From NCBI GenBank assembly GCA_964654535.1, contig CAZZIZ010000015.1, forward strand, positions 1 through 31,073: a DNA stretch of 31,073 nt, written 5' to 3'. The notes below the pieces were generated by a model. That model was not told the DNA's origin. It did no database searches and was given only the letters and a program-made list of their open reading frames with translations. This document shows, piece after piece, positions 1 to 8,383 of this stretch. A program made the translations under genes and the position numbers. Origin of the DNA: CAZZIZ01 sp964654535 (lineage in GTDB: Bacteria > Bacteroidota > Bacteroidia > Chitinophagales > UBA2359). Each line of letters opens with the position of its first letter. Position 1 is the stretch's first letter.

Positions 1-210
1 GGCTTACGCTTCGCAGTAGTTTTACGCTTCGTCGTTTTCTTCTTTGCTGGCTTACGCTTCGCAGTAGTTTTACGCTTCGTCGTTTTTTTCTTTGCAGGCT
101 TACGCTTTGCAGTAGTTTTACGCTTCGTCGTTTTCTTCTTAGCAGGCTTACGTTTCGCAGTTGTTTTACGCTTCGCAGGCTTACGTTTTGCAGTAGTTTT
201 TCTTTTGACA
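1..210 (-). repeat. 48-bp and 33-bp tandem repeats inside the histone-like gene
   Basis: Three near-identical 48-bp units (1-48, 49-96, 97-144) are followed by two 33-bp units (145-177, 178-210). All are multiples of three, so frame is kept. The 48-bp unit encodes a 16-residue block AKKKTTKRKTTAKRKP. The 33-bp unit looks like the same block lacking five residues. Copy number may vary between strains, and the array may continue outside the window. Confidence 0.85.
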
Positions 211-362
211 GGCTTTTTCTTTCTAGCTGTCGTTTTCTTTTTTGCTGCTGTTTTTTTCTTTTTAGCAGGCTTTCTTTTTGCTGCCGTTTTTTTCTTTTTG
301 GCAGCAGGTTTTTTCTTGGCGGCCTTGCGCTTTTTGGCCGTTGCTTTTTTTCTAATTGCCAT
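1..362 (-). CDS. Histone H1-like lysine/alanine-rich protein (partial, 3' end outside window)
   Basis: The frame opens with ATG at 362 (MAIRKKATAKKRKAAKKK) and runs off the left edge, so at least 120 residues are present. It is almost entirely Lys, Arg, Ala, Thr and Pro, with repeated AKKK, TTAKRKP and KRK units and no hydrophobic core. This composition is that of bacterial histone H1-like (Hc1/Hc2-type) DNA-binding proteins, which are thought to bind and compact DNA without specificity. The end of the gene near the window edge is built from 48-bp (16-residue) tandem repeats, preceded by 33-bp units. The missing C-terminus could hold more repeats or a folded domain. The gene is isolated, with about 500 bp of AT-rich DNA upstream. 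Family assignment is from composition only. Confidence 0.75.
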   Translation of the reverse strand, partial: MAIRKKATAKKRKAAKKKPAAKKKKTAAKRKPAKKKKTAAKKKTTARKKKPVKRKTTAKRKPAKRKTTAKRKPAKKKTTKRKTTAKRKPAKKKTTKRKTTAKRKPAKKKTTKRKTTAKRK

Positions 363-766
363 AATTCTTAATTAAAAATTTGATTTAGCATTTTCAATAT
401 AATTCATTTTAGTCCTCTTTATAGCAATCAGTTTTTAACTTGATTTTGGACTTAACGAACTATGTATCATTGTTGTACGTGCCAACAACGTACCAAACTG
501 CTTTAGGAAATGCACAACAGTTAATGTAGACGTGGACTTTCGCGTTTTTCCGCGTGTAAAACAGGGAATACATCGCGTTTTGGTTTTACAATGTTTAAAA
601 ACTTGTGCATAGCGAGATTGTTACCTAACTAATTGAAAAACAATTAGTTGTAGTTGATTTTTTTCATATGCATTTATCCTGTGGGCAGTTTTACAAACGT
701 ATTATTCGTTTTTAAAAGCAAAAAACGCTATCAACATTTACAAACGAAAAAAAGAAAGTGACTTTG
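363..766. other. AT-rich intergenic region upstream of the histone-like gene
   Basis: No credible coding frame. It should hold the promoter of the minus-strand histone-like gene, but I see no clear TAnnTTTG box. The one structured feature is the inverted repeat at 627-649. The rest is poly-A/T-rich. Confidence 0.5.
627..649. repeat. Perfect 9-bp inverted repeat with A5 loop
   Basis: AACTAATTG (627-635), loop AAAAA, CAATTAGTT (641-649). On the plus strand a T-run follows 8 bp later (about 658-664). It could be a weak AT-rich terminator or an operator for the histone-like gene. It is not next to the end of any plus-strand gene. Confidence 0.4.
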
Positions 767-793
767 AAAAAAGTGCGGCGTAAAAAACGCACT
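767..793 (-). terminator. Likely intrinsic terminator after the PorE-like gene
   Basis: Read on the minus strand, AGTGCG and CGCACT form a stem (793-788 with 777-772) followed directly by a run of T (771-767). It lies about 75 bp beyond the stop of the OmpA-family gene at 869, so it would end the lgt/queE cluster transcript. Confidence 0.55.
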
Positions 794-868
794 AGCTACT
801 AAAGTGTTCAAAAAGTGGGTGTTGATAACTACACTTAGTGCTTTTTTGTGTGCAAAAAAACAGAAAGT

Positions 869-2764
869 CTATCGATTTACAATGCGCATTTCAACTCTTC
901 GATTTTGCGCGCGATTTTCATCGGAATCGTTTGTAACGATCGGTTGCTCTTCACCTTTTCCTTTAGCACGAATTCGGTTCGCAGCAATTCCTTTTTCAAG
1001 TAATTTTTCTTTTACTGCGTTCGCGCGCTTTTCGGAAAGTGCAAGATTGTAAGTGTCTTCACCAATATCATCTGTATGTCCCACTAGCTCGATTTCCATA
1101 CTGGTATTGGCTTTCAGGAGTTCGTACAATTTTTGAATCTCCGGATCACTAATGTTTTTAAGAACGAACGAGTTTGTTTCGAAGAAAATATTCTTCAAAA
1201 TAATAGACTCTTCTTTTTCGATCGGGTGCAGTTCAATTGTCAAGTTGTATACGCCTGCATTTGCGTTATTTCGCAAGTCAAAGTTCTCGCTATGGAACAA
1301 ATAGGTGTTTTTTTCCGCGCTGTAAGCGTATTGTTGTCCTGTTGGTAGCGTAAGTAAAAAAGTACCGTCGCTATTTGAGTCTATCTTATGCAAAACCTTG
1401 TTTGATTCTAGGTTTATTATTTCTAAATCTGCGACTAAAGGAAGCTTTGTAATTGCGTCAATAACGCGTCCTTTTACATAGGTTGTGTATCGTGGTTTGG
1501 CCGCTTTAGGCAGGTCAAATGAGTATAAATCAAGCCCATTTTCACCGTTTTCACTCGAGTAGTAGGCTTTTTCTCCCTTTCGATCGACAAAGACGCCCGT
1601 TTCGTGGTTCTGGGTGTTTATCGGATAGCCTAGGTTCTTTACTTCACCCCAATTGCCCTCAGCATCACGTCTAACGTAGAAAATATCCGATTTACCCATT
1701 CCTAAGTGCCCTGTGGAGGAGAAATAGAGCGTTTGCCCATCTGGATGGATAACTGGACACTGCTCGCTGCCTTCGGTATTAACTGCAGCTAGGTTAATGG
1801 GATCTTGCCAGGTATTATTTACTAGTTGGCTGTACCAAATATCTATTTTGCCTACGTTTCCTTTTCGTTTAGAAGCAAAAAATAGCTCGGAACCGTCTGC
1901 AGAAATACTCGGCTGCGATTCCCAAGCACTGGTACTAATGGGCTTACCAATGTTCAATGGTTTTACCCAGCTGTCGTTTACTTTGTAGGAGTAGTAGATA
2001 TCAAAGTTGCCATAACCATTTTGTCTATCAGCGGCAGCGAAGAACATTCTCTTTCCGTCTGGTGAGATACTAAGCGCACCTTCGAGTCCTGGTGTGTTGA
2101 TTGCAGTTCCCAATGCACTTGCTTCAGACCAGCTAGCGTCCTCAAGACTTCGCGACATATAAAAGTCCTCGTTGCCTAGAGGAGAATCGCTCCAGATGTT
2201 CCTGGTAAAAAGTAACTGATTGTTCTCTGCGTTTAGTGAAGCTAAATATTCATCATACTTAGAGTTTACGCCGCCTCCCAGCAATTGTGGATTGAAGGGA
2301 ACGGGATTGGCTTTCATCTTTTTTCGAAACTCTGCCTTAGCTATTTCTCGGTCGCAACGTACTTTGGTTTTTTCGGGGCAATTGGGGTTTTCCTTGGCCT
2401 TTACAAAAGAAGCAACTGCTGCATCGTAGTTTTCTTGCTCCAATTCGATGATTCCAATTTCCATATCTACTTTGAAAGCCTCGGCTGGTCTTACTTTCAG
2501 GTAACGTCTAAATGCTTCTTTACTCGCCTCGTAATCTCCATTTTCCTTATGCACTCGACCGAGAAGCCTGATGGCCTTGACATAATTGGGTTTTGTTTTA
2601 AGTGATTTCTCTAGTTTGCTAATGGCACCTTCGCGATCGCCTTGAAACAATAGATCTTCCGCTTCATGGAAAAAGCGTTGCTCCTTGCTGACTTTTTGCG
2701 CATTGAGGCTTAGGCTGCAGAACAGCACGATAAACAATAAATACCAGGTTTTCACTCTTTGCAT
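869..2764 (-). CDS. PorE-like OmpA-family protein (TPR, PD40 propeller, CRD, OmpA domain)
   Basis: This is a 631-residue exported protein. A signal peptide (LLFIVLFCSLSLNAQ, about 1-22) is followed by TPR helices (about 30-125), a five-blade WD40/PD40 propeller (about 165-420, with recurring SPDG/SADG and FFAS/YFSS blade motifs), a carboxypeptidase-regulatory-like beta-sandwich (about 435-515) and a C-terminal OmpA peptidoglycan-binding domain (about 525-631, with GHTDDIG and AQNRRVE). This exact domain order is that of PorE, the T9SS component that anchors the secretion machinery to peptidoglycan in Porphyromonas gingivalis. The secreted T9SS clients elsewhere in this window make that role plausible. 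It is the last gene of the minus-strand cluster, 28 bp after queE. Similar architectures occur in several OmpA paralogues, so strict orthology is inferred. Confidence 0.8.
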   Translation of the reverse strand: MQRVKTWYLLFIVLFCSLSLNAQKVSKEQRFFHEAEDLLFQGDREGAISKLEKSLKTKPNYVKAIRLLGRVHKENGDYEASKEAFRRYLKVRPAEAFKVDMEIGIIELEQENYDAAVASFVKAKENPNCPEKTKVRCDREIAKAEFRKKMKANPVPFNPQLLGGGVNSKYDEYLASLNAENNQLLFTRNIWSDSPLGNEDFYMSRSLEDASWSEASALGTAINTPGLEGALSISPDGKRMFFAAADRQNGYGNFDIYYSYKVNDSWVKPLNIGKPISTSAWESQPSISADGSELFFASKRKGNVGKIDIWYSQLVNNTWQDPINLAAVNTEGSEQCPVIHPDGQTLYFSSTGHLGMGKSDIFYVRRDAEGNWGEVKNLGYPINTQNHETGVFVDRKGEKAYYSSENGENGLDLYSFDLPKAAKPRYTTYVKGRVIDAITKLPLVADLEIINLESNKVLHKIDSNSDGTFLLTLPTGQQYAYSAEKNTYLFHSENFDLRNNANAGVYNLTIELHPIEKEESIILKNIFFETNSFVLKNISDPEIQKLYELLKANTSMEIELVGHTDDIGEDTYNLALSEKRANAVKEKLLEKGIAANRIRAKGKGEEQPIVTNDSDENRAQNRRVEMRIVNR

Positions 2765-2792
2765 TTGACCAATAAAACGTTCGATTGTTTAC

Positions 2793-3437
2793 TTAAGGTA
2801 TACCAATGTACTTGTGAATCTGAAGGCTGAGCCTCCATTTTGGGTTGGTTTTGATATACTCAAGTATGAGAGGAGTCATTTCCTCACGTTTATCCCATTC
2901 GGGCTGTAAGAAAAGTAAGCAGTTCTTAGGCACTTGGTCCGCATAGTTTTCCGCCCATTCAAGGTCGCTCTTGTTGAAAACAATGATCTTTAGCTCATCG
3001 GCGGCTTCGACGCATTCCGCCAGAGGAGCCTTGAACTTTTTAGGAGAAAGGCAAAACCAATCCCAATTTCCAGAGAGCGGATAAGCTCCAGAGGTTTCAA
3101 TATGGGTTAAGAAATTCTTTGCTCTGAGCGCATTAGTCAAAGTGTCCAGATTATAAATGAGTGGCTCTCCTCCAGTAATAACAACTATCTCAGCTTGCTC
3201 CGCAGCAGCTTGGTTTACGATCTCCTTAATGGCCTTTACTGGATGTGCATCGACGGGCCAAGATTCCTTTACGTCGCACCAAACGCAACCTACATCACAA
3301 CCTGCAAGTCTTATGAAGTAAGCCGGTTTGCCCTGGTGGAATCCCTCTCCTTGCAAAGTCATAAACGCCTCCATTGTTGGTAATTCCAACGAAGCGTCAA
3401 TCGATTTGCTACTTAGTATTAGGTCTTTATTGCTCAC
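2793..3437 (-). CDS. queE: 7-carboxy-7-deazaguanine synthase (radical SAM)
   Basis: This radical SAM enzyme converts 6-carboxytetrahydropterin to 7-carboxy-7-deazaguanine in the queuosine/preQ0 pathway. The 4Fe-4S motif is CxxxCxxC (C47, C51, C54 in AGCDVGCVWCDVKESW), preceded by the family signature TLQGEGFHQGKPAYF. TGGEPL (about 108-113) is the SAM-binding glycine-rich motif. Length (214 aa) is normal for the short bacteroidete form. The longest frame starts with GTG at 3437; the only in-frame ATG nearby (3374) would cut directly before the conserved MEAFMTLQGEG, so GTG is preferred because homologues carry a short N-terminal extension. It lies 51 bp after lgt and 28 bp before the PorE-like gene. 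Confidence 0.93.
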   Translation of the reverse strand: MSNKDLILSSKSIDASLELPTMEAFMTLQGEGFHQGKPAYFIRLAGCDVGCVWCDVKESWPVDAHPVKAIKEIVNQAAAEQAEIVVITGGEPLIYNLDTLTNALRAKNFLTHIETSGAYPLSGNWDWFCLSPKKFKAPLAECVEAADELKIIVFNKSDLEWAENYADQVPKNCLLFLQPEWDKREEMTPLILEYIKTNPKWRLSLQIHKYIGIP

Positions 3438-3488
3438 AGTTATAATCTGCTCACAAGTTAAGCATAATGGCTCAAGGGTTTCAAATAG

Positions 3489-4253
3489 CTAGGAGTATTC
3501 TCCTTTAAAACGCTTGAGGCTCAGAGCAGTAATGAAGACTCCAGCGATGATAATGGGTACGCTTAAAGCGCTTGTGGTTCCTGCATCTTCTTTCCAAATT
3601 TCGAGAAAGGTGCGAATACCAAAACCCAAAAAGAAAAACAAACCTAGCATCAAGCCCTTTGGTAAGCTAGCCATTTTATAAATCCTCATTAAAACAAAGG
3701 CCAAGAGAAATATAAACACCGAGTCATAGATCTGAGATGGGTGTCTCCATAAATCGTCGACAGCGGTAAACTTAAAAGCCCAAGGAACATCAGTGACTTT
3801 GCCGACAATTTCTGAATTGAATAAGTTGCCGATACGAGTGAGTGCAGCGCATAAGCATATTGCTACCGTCCCTCTATCTAGTATCCAAAGATACTCCGGA
3901 GCATTTTTTTTGCGGCTGTATAAATAAGCTGCGATGATGGTTCCGATAAAGGCGCCGTGACTGGCTAGACCTCCCTTCCATATTTGCAGAATTTCCAGTG
4001 GGTTGCTCGAGTAATAATCCCATTCATAAATAAGTACCTGACCAATTCGAGCGCCAATAACTATTCCGAAGAAGCCATATTCCGTAAGAGCAATGGCCTG
4101 CGATTCGTTTAGTTTTTCTTTTCGGAGAAAGTACTTAAAAGTAAAGTAGGTTATGGGTATACCGAACACAAAGGCCAGGGCGTACCAACGCAAACCAAAA
4201 CTGCCAACTTGAAAAAGGTATGGATCTACGTCCCAAACTACTTTCAACAGCAT
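3489..4253 (-). CDS. lgt: Prolipoprotein diacylglyceryl transferase
   Basis: This integral inner-membrane enzyme transfers diacylglycerol from phosphatidylglycerol to the lipobox cysteine of prolipoproteins. It has 254 residues and about seven hydrophobic segments. Family signatures are visible: GGLASHGAFIG (His99, matching the essential HG motif) and TRIGNLFNSEIVG (Arg140 and the Asn/Glu of the GRIGNFxNxE signature). The ATG at 4253 follows the NlpC/P60 stop by 11 bp, so the two are probably co-transcribed. The lipoprotein at 26158 would be one of its substrates. Confidence 0.95.
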   Translation of the reverse strand: MLLKVVWDVDPYLFQVGSFGLRWYALAFVFGIPITYFTFKYFLRKEKLNESQAIALTEYGFFGIVIGARIGQVLIYEWDYYSSNPLEILQIWKGGLASHGAFIGTIIAAYLYSRKKNAPEYLWILDRGTVAICLCAALTRIGNLFNSEIVGKVTDVPWAFKFTAVDDLWRHPSQIYDSVFIFLLAFVLMRIYKMASLPKGLMLGLFFFLGFGIRTFLEIWKEDAGTTSALSVPIIIAGVFITALSLKRFKGEYS

Positions 4254-4264
4254 ATAAACCCTGC

Positions 4265-5041
4265 TTAAAAGAATCTTTTTATGAGACGCAAGTTGTGGGT
4301 GTATCGTCTTTGGTCATTGTTAAAAATGCCCTGCTGATCGATGCTATCCATTCGCACTTTGCCGTGCGCATGAATAATTTGGTTGTTGTTCAAGAGCAAT
4401 CCTACGTGGGTGATTTCGCCTTCCTCATTATCGAAGAAAGCTAGATCTCCGGTTTGTGCTTCGTGAATGAAATAAACGTTTTGCCCTTGAGTTGCTTGAT
4501 CTTTAGAATCGCGATGCAGCGGTATATCTATTAGCTTATAAATGAGTTGAGAAAAGCCCGAACAATCGACTCCGAAGATGGAACGACCTCCCCAGAGATA
4601 AGGAGTATCTAAAAACTTTAAGCTTACATTTTTAATAAAGTCTTCGTTTCTATTTTCTGCACCAGTCTTAGTAACGGCTCCGTGGTAAGTAAAGGTGTCG
4701 CTGAAAAAGGTAAATTGACTTTTGCCGTAGAAGGGAAGCGGGCTTCCCATCAATATGGGTAGTTCACGATAAACGCATTTGGAATCATGTACTGACTCTA
4801 GGGCATAAACCGAACTGTTTTTATTGAGGCTTTCGAAGCTTTCTTCATCGAGCAATAGTACTTGTTTGTTATCTACCCAGCCGACATACTTATCGTGCCA
4901 GCAGCTTATTTGCAGCCAGTTGCCTTCTTTTTGTAAAACGCTGAAGGTTTCGCCGAACATAAGTTGCGAAACCATTTCACTTTTGTGGGCGGCCTCGAAA
5001 CGAACGGGAATAACGGTAAGATTACATACCCCACGATCCAT
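4265..5041 (-). CDS. NlpC/P60 (C40) cysteine peptidase, YkfC-like
   Basis: The protein has 258 residues, two SH3-like domains at the N-terminal end (about 5-120) and a C-terminal NlpC/P60 domain (about 130-258). Catalytic residues are visible: Cys160 in GVDCSGFSQLIYK, His212 in EITHVGLLL, and a polar residue near IIHAHGKVR. The fold and the lack of a signal peptide match cytoplasmic gamma-D-glutamyl-diamino-acid peptidases such as Bacillus YkfC, which recycle muropeptides. It is the first gene of the cluster running to the PorE-like gene. A TAnnTTTG box ends only about 5 bp before the ATG, so the transcript may be leaderless. The substrate is inferred from the family. Confidence 0.88.
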   Translation of the reverse strand: MDRGVCNLTVIPVRFEAAHKSEMVSQLMFGETFSVLQKEGNWLQISCWHDKYVGWVDNKQVLLLDEESFESLNKNSSVYALESVHDSKCVYRELPILMGSPLPFYGKSQFTFFSDTFTYHGAVTKTGAENRNEDFIKNVSLKFLDTPYLWGGRSIFGVDCSGFSQLIYKLIDIPLHRDSKDQATQGQNVYFIHEAQTGDLAFFDNEEGEITHVGLLLNNNQIIHAHGKVRMDSIDQQGIFNNDQRRYTHNLRLIKRFF

Positions 5042-5045
5042 ATTT

Positions 5046-5078
5046 CAAATATAGCCGAATTAGCCAGAGCTAAGCAAC
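5046..5078 (-). promoter_or_regulatory. Candidate Bacteroidota-type promoter for the NlpC/lgt/queE/PorE cluster
   Basis: On the minus strand TATATTTG (5053-5046) matches the Bacteroidota -7 consensus TAnnTTTG exactly. GTTG (5078-5075), one base from the -33 consensus TTTG, lies 21 bp upstream, which is the usual spacing. The predicted transcription start falls at about 5040-5042, on the ATG at 5041. Confidence 0.5.
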
Positions 5079-5134
5079 GAAATTGAATGATATGGCATTT
5101 GTTGGTTGAGAACTTAAAGCAGGTTAGTAGAAAT

Positions 5135-5325
5135 GCGTAAGCGCTGTGAGAAGTACGACCGAATGGAAGTAGTCGCTGTTTGTAGCTGTAGTGATTGCTT
5201 ACCGCTTGCGGTAGAAGTAAGAACTAGACAGATACAAGAACAGTGACCGAGCGCTTAGCGAGCTTCGAAACATAGCGACCCCTTGTTTGGTTTGCGCAGC
5301 AAGAACCAGACATGGGGTTACGCCC
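5135..5325 (-). repeat. Structured dispersed element, copy C (inverted)
   Basis: This is the third, most diverged copy of the element found at 15703 and 28753, here on the minus strand. Read in that orientation it begins GGGCGTA, contains GGGGTCG after a first hairpin, the core TACTTCTACCGC...GCGGTAAGCA, then CCATTCGGTCG, and closes with TACGC. The hairpins are TGGT-tc-TTGC/GCAA-ACCA, CTGT-tc-TTGTA/TACAA-ACAG and TTACT-tc-TACCG/CGGTA-AGCAA. The outer pair is GCGTA/TACGC where the other copies have GCGTG/CACGC. It fills most of the 322-bp gap between the coiled-coil gene and the NlpC promoter. No coding frame is credible here. Confidence 0.75.
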
Positions 5326-5363
5326 ACTATATCTAATCCAATAAAAACAAAAATATGGATGTT

Positions 5364-5777
5364 CTAGCTCGATAGGTCGTCCAACTTGACCAATAGCTTT
5401 TCACGCTCTGACAACAAGTCTTGGTGGCTTTCTTGTAGCTCAGCATAGCGTTGATGTATTTCTGAGCTGGATTCGTTTTTTAAAACCTCGATTTTTGATT
5501 TTAACTTTTCAATTTCTGTTGTGTACTCCTTAATGGCGCTGGCCGAAACAGAATTGTTGGTTAGGTAATCCGAGTCTTTGATGTGCTTGATTTCCGTTTC
5601 TAATAGCGAAACGCTGTTGCGATATTTTCTAAGGTCTTCCTTGAGTTGCCAGTTCTCTTCTTCGAGCATCTCGATTTTGGAAGTCGAAAAAATACTGGAA
5701 ATGATGTAACCTATAGCTAGACCAATCAATGCGGAAACGAGAAGTATAAACCATATTTCAGCAAAGACTTCCCACAT
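5364..5777 (-). CDS. Small membrane-anchored coiled-coil protein of unknown function
   Basis: The protein has 137 residues. One N-terminal transmembrane segment (about 9-30, WFILLVSALIGLAIGYIISS) is followed by a continuous heptad-rich, charged coiled coil (about 34-135) with no recognised domain. The ATG at 5777 is 2 bp past the stop of the preceding SPOR gene, so it is the last gene of the five-gene envelope operon. Layout suggests a bitopic protein whose coil could bridge or space other operon products. I do not recognise a family. Confidence 0.8.
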   Translation of the reverse strand: MWEVFAEIWFILLVSALIGLAIGYIISSIFSTSKIEMLEEENWQLKEDLRKYRNSVSLLETEIKHIKDSDYLTNNSVSASAIKEYTTEIEKLKSKIEVLKNESSSEIHQRYAELQESHQDLLSEREKLLVKLDDLSS

Positions 5778-5779
5778 AG

Positions 5780-6817
5780 TTACTTGTTTGGATTGTAATA
5801 GAAAAGTTGACTACTGCCGTAGATGTTTTTTCTGATGTCGACTAATTTTTCAGCCGCGCGCTCAGCGTTCTCATCTAGATAAATGGCGACTTTGCTTAAG
5901 CCTGCAACGTGGGGAAGCAGTGTTCCTTTGACGTTTTTATGTTTTAAACTTTCTATGCGATCCATAGCTTTGGTCTTATCACCAAACATACCAACTATTG
6001 CATAAAACCCTTCTCCTTTAACATTTGCAGTGGAGGTCTTTGATGTAGTATTTATTGTTTTTGCCGCTTCGGCTTTCGCTTTGTTGTTATGGGCTAGTTC
6101 TTCTTTTGCTTTGGCAGCTTTCTTTTTTTCTGCTATAGCAAGTTCGGCTCTTTCTAACTCAGCTTTAGCAAGTTCTTCTTTTTCGTTTTCCGCTTTTGCA
6201 AGTTCTTCTTTGGCGCGCTCCGCTTTTGCAAGTTCGGATTTCGCACGTTCTTCTTCCGCTCGCTCTTCTTTTTCGCACTCAAGCATAGCTAGTGCTTCTT
6301 CCATTGCAAGTGCTTCTGCTTTTACTCGTTCTGCTTTTGCAAGCTCTGCTTTTACCCGTTCTGCTTTTGCTAATTCAGCTTTCCCGAGTTCTATTTTAGC
6401 TAGTTCGGCTTCGGCAGCTTTTTCTGCAGCGATTTTATCGTAATCTACTGGAGGTTCGACATTGCTAATTAGCTCATCGAGAGAAATTTGACTTTCGGTG
6501 AAATCAGGAAGCTCGTTTTCAGTTTTTGAAGCTGGAATGTTTGCTATTCCCGTTGTGTTTAGTGGCTTTGGAGCATCTAACTTTTTAGGACTTTCTTTTG
6601 CTTTACTAATGTTGAAAGAGGGTAGCACCGAAGATTGAGTGCTTCCATTATTGGCAGCTTCGATTTCGACGAGATGCCTTCTAGAAATGTCGGCAAGTTT
6701 GTCTAGCTCTTGTCTCACTTCGCTACAGAGACCTTTTTTCTCGCATACATACCAATATGTCCCGCCTGTTGTCCAGACGACGAGCATAAAGGTTAATGTG
6801 GCAAGTAAAATTCTCAT
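5780..6817 (-). CDS. SPOR-domain membrane protein with long charged helical linker
   Basis: The protein has 345 residues. It has an N-terminal transmembrane anchor (about 4-22), a low-complexity Ala/Glu/Lys helix (about 130-255, repeats such as AKAERVKAELAKAE) resembling the TolA spacer, and a C-terminal SPOR domain (about 268-340, starting GEGFYAIVGMFG). SPOR domains bind denuded glycan strands at division septa, so it probably reaches through the periplasm to peptidoglycan. The helix is coded by imperfect DNA repeats of variable length, so allele length may vary. It starts 12 bp after the HU-CCDC81/SPOR gene and ends 2 bp before the coiled-coil gene. Its SPOR domain is clearly related to the one encoded immediately upstream. 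Confidence 0.85.
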   Translation of the reverse strand: MRILLATLTFMLVVWTTGGTYWYVCEKKGLCSEVRQELDKLADISRRHLVEIEAANNGSTQSSVLPSFNISKAKESPKKLDAPKPLNTTGIANIPASKTENELPDFTESQISLDELISNVEPPVDYDKIAAEKAAEAELAKIELGKAELAKAERVKAELAKAERVKAEALAMEEALAMLECEKEERAEEERAKSELAKAERAKEELAKAENEKEELAKAELERAELAIAEKKKAAKAKEELAHNNKAKAEAAKTINTTSKTSTANVKGEGFYAIVGMFGDKTKAMDRIESLKHKNVKGTLLPHVAGLSKVAIYLDENAERAAEKLVDIRKNIYGSSQLFYYNPNK

Positions 6818-6829
6818 TTCGCATTCAGT

Positions 6830-8375
6830 CTATTTGCGTTTCATTATCCAAGCGTCTGGATAGCCAATACTGACCATTTCGGCCTGCATAGCCTCTGCAG
6901 ACCCCATATCATTTGATCCGTATACGGCAACTTGATTGAGTGATCTAGTCTTAATAATACCAATATCGTACCCTTTATTTCTTAACGAATTTACCAGCTT
7001 ATTGGCATTGGCTTCATTCCCAAAGGCCCCTATAACTATATGGTAACCCTTCTTGATTTCACCTGTGCTCGCTTTATTAGTGTTTTCGCGCTTTACTGGC
7101 TTAACTTGACTTTCTTTGAGAGCATCTTTCTCTTGTGTCGCGGATTCAGAAGTATTTTCGGCAGTATCGCTTTCAACTACGGTTTCACTAGCGGCCTCGG
7201 ATGTTGCTGCTTTTGCCACCACGGCTGCCTCCTTTTGTTGAACGGTATTGTTTAGCACTGCGGCTTCTTCGCTACTGCCGCCAAAGAATTTGAATAGACC
7301 CCAAGCAGAAAATAGCAGGAATAACAGTGGAAGGACCATTTTCCAGATAGAGCTTTTTTTTCGGGGCTCTGCAATGACTCGTTTCGGACTTACTTTTGCA
7401 GGCTCCTTAACGGCTTTATCGATCTTTTCTTGCTTTGCTTTTACGGGCGCTGGTTTTTCCTGTTTTGGTTCAGCAGGCTTAGCTATTTCTTTTTCTGTCC
7501 TTTCGACTTTCTTTTGTTCAACTGGCTTTGGAGTTTCGATTGGTTTTTTTAATTCGACCGGCTTTACTGTTGCTATCGATTTCTTTTCGACTGGCTCAGN
7601 NNNNNNNNNNNNNNNNNNNNNNNNNNNNNNNNNNNNNNNNNNNNNNNNNNNNNNNNNNNNNNNNNNNNNNNNNNNNNNNNNNNNNNNNNNNNNNNNNNNT
7701 TAATTCGACCGGCTTTACTGTTGCTATCGATTTCTTTTCGACTGGCTCAGGTTTTGCTTTTGGCTCGGGCGTGTTATTCGACTTTAGCGCATCTACCGCA
7801 CTTACCACTGGAGCTACGGCACTTGGGACCGGAGGAACGATTGATTCTTGCTCACGAGATTGCGCCGCTTTTTCTTGTACCGTTGGTGTTTCTTTTTCTT
7901 CTGTAACCGCTTCGTGAACTTCCGTCTTTGCGGCGGCATCAGCTTTTGCCTTTGTATTAATGTCTACCACTTGATTTGGCAGCCTTATCGATTTGAAACC
8001 TAGCGTCTCTAGAAAGAAGTTGCTGCCTTCGCTTGGAGCAAAGTCAACCTTGCCAGAGGGGAACTTTAAAAGTGTTCCTAAACCTTCAAAGGAATAACTA
8101 CCCTTATCGCTTAAGGCCGAATTTATCTTGTTCGTGTACTCTTTAAGTCGAACGCCTGCATCTTCCGTACTCAGATTGTTTGCAACAGCAAGGGCACCAA
8201 TCAGATTCTTACCGTTTACAGTCCTATCTATATCGAAAGTAGGCTTGCTCGTTGGTGGGTGAATGTTGTTCTCGGCGTCTATATGCGATGAACGAAATCT
8301 CTTTTTAAAAACTCCTAATCCCGGTATCTCTACCGTATCATTATCAAATAATAGAGACTGGATTATTTTTTCCAT
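6830..8375 (-). CDS. HU-CCDC81 / SPOR membrane protein (interrupted by an assembly gap)
   Basis: The N-terminal part (about 1-140, MEKIIQSLLFDNDTVEIPG onward) is the two-part HU-CCDC81 bacterial domain, a divergent HU/IHF-type fold. After a Lys/Pro/Glu-rich linker come basic residues, one transmembrane segment (WKMVLPLLFLLFSAWGLFKF) and a C-terminal SPOR domain (KKGYHIVIGAFGNEANANKL onward). Positive-inside logic puts the HU domain in the cytoplasm and SPOR in the periplasm. A 100-N gap at 7600-7699 splits it. The 51 bp on either side are identical and code the same peptide in the same frame. Joining them (removing 7600-7750) gives one frame of 464 residues, with the membrane segment near 296-312 and SPOR at about 392-464. 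It lies 8 bp after the barrel gene and 12 bp before the next SPOR gene. Confidence 0.85.
7600..7699. other. Assembly gap (100 N) flanked by an exact 51-bp duplication
   Basis: Bases 7549-7599 and 7700-7750 are identical. This is what a scaffolder leaves when two contigs overlap by a short k-mer but are not merged. Collapsing one copy restores the reading frame of the surrounding gene. A real in-frame repeat in the Lys/Pro linker is the alternative. Confidence 0.85.
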
Positions 8376-8383
8376 ATAGTTTA

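Noticed and set aside
1..210. CRISPR-like regular repeats at the left edge
   Set aside because: Units are directly adjacent with no spacers, multiples of three, and code Lys-rich protein in one frame.
6030..6443. Plus-strand open frame of 137 codons, Ser/Ala-rich
   Set aside because: It is the antisense of the Ala/Glu/Lys helix of the SPOR protein; repeat composition keeps the opposite strand open. No gene-like features.
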